From assembly GCA_030150425.1 (NCBI GenBank), contig JASLFY010000127.1, forward strand, positions 1 through 11,971: a stretch of 11,971 nt of DNA, given 5' to 3'. A program made the translations under genes and the position numbers. Origin of the DNA: Yimella sp. (GTDB lineage Bacteria; Actinomycetota; Actinomycetes; Actinomycetales; Dermatophilaceae). The notes below the pieces were generated by a model. That model saw only the letters and a program-made list of their open reading frames with translations, ran no database searches and was not told the origin of the DNA. This document shows, one piece after another, positions 11,967 to 11,971 of this stretch; position 1 is the stretch's first letter; the number at the start of each line of letters is the position of its first letter.

Positions 11967-11971
11967 GCCGG

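Noticed and set aside
1..11971. Defence island, prophage, CRISPR, insertion sequence or biosynthetic cluster
   Set aside because: No integrase, transposase, Cas, nuclease, terminal inverted repeats or regularly spaced repeats seen; composition is uniform and the genes are housekeeping, transport and regulation.

Overview
The window reads as ordinary chromosomal sequence of a high-GC Gram-positive bacterium (Actinomycetota). The reasons are roughly 70 % GC, strong G/C third-position bias, GTG starts, a tRNA-Arg without an encoded CCA, a TadA/Upp/tRNA-Ser block, and several start codons placed about 6-7 bases after a TANNNT-like -10 element, as in leaderless actinobacterial transcripts. A family-level assignment is not possible from the sequence alone. 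I see no phage, IS element, CRISPR array, integrase or toxin-antitoxin pair.

Layout. 1-565: 3' part of a GNAT acetyltransferase whose frame is open to the window edge. 634-2757: a large membrane O-acyltransferase with an extracytoplasmic SGNH domain (cell-surface glycan acylation). 2767-3021: promoter, tRNA-Arg(ACG), a structured downstream segment and a strong terminator. 3047-4310: an ArsR-type repressor translationally coupled (ATGA) to a tandem SRPBCC/AHSA1 protein, with a likely operator inside the promoter. 4303-4689 (-): a DUF1304 membrane protein. 4755-6018: a four-cysteine lipoprotein followed by a TSUP (TauE/SafE) transporter. 7716-6020 (-): a 57-residue membrane protein, a PH-domain membrane protein, then peptide deformylase. 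7859-8824: an Rsm22/METTL17-like ribosome-associated methyltransferase with four candidate Fe-S cysteines. 8857-10690: a winged-helix regulator overlapping an MFS exporter, with a palindromic operator over the -10 element. 11332-10694 (-): upp. 11349-11828 (+): tadA, divergent from upp, then a perfect-palindrome terminator. 11966-11880 (-): tRNA-Ser(CGA).

Themes. Several genes serve translation: peptide deformylase, the Rsm22-like protein, TadA, tRNA-Ser, and tRNA-Arg(ACG), which is the substrate of TadA. Two are regulator-effector cassettes of the same logic (ArsR-SRPBCC and ArsR-MFS), each with a repeat or palindrome in its promoter. The rest are envelope proteins. No clearly new multi-gene system stands out. 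The items most worth following are the 57-residue membrane protein/PH pair, the strong excess of the palindrome CGTACG (29 copies counted by eye), the two operator-bearing cassettes, and the set of leaderless-looking starts.
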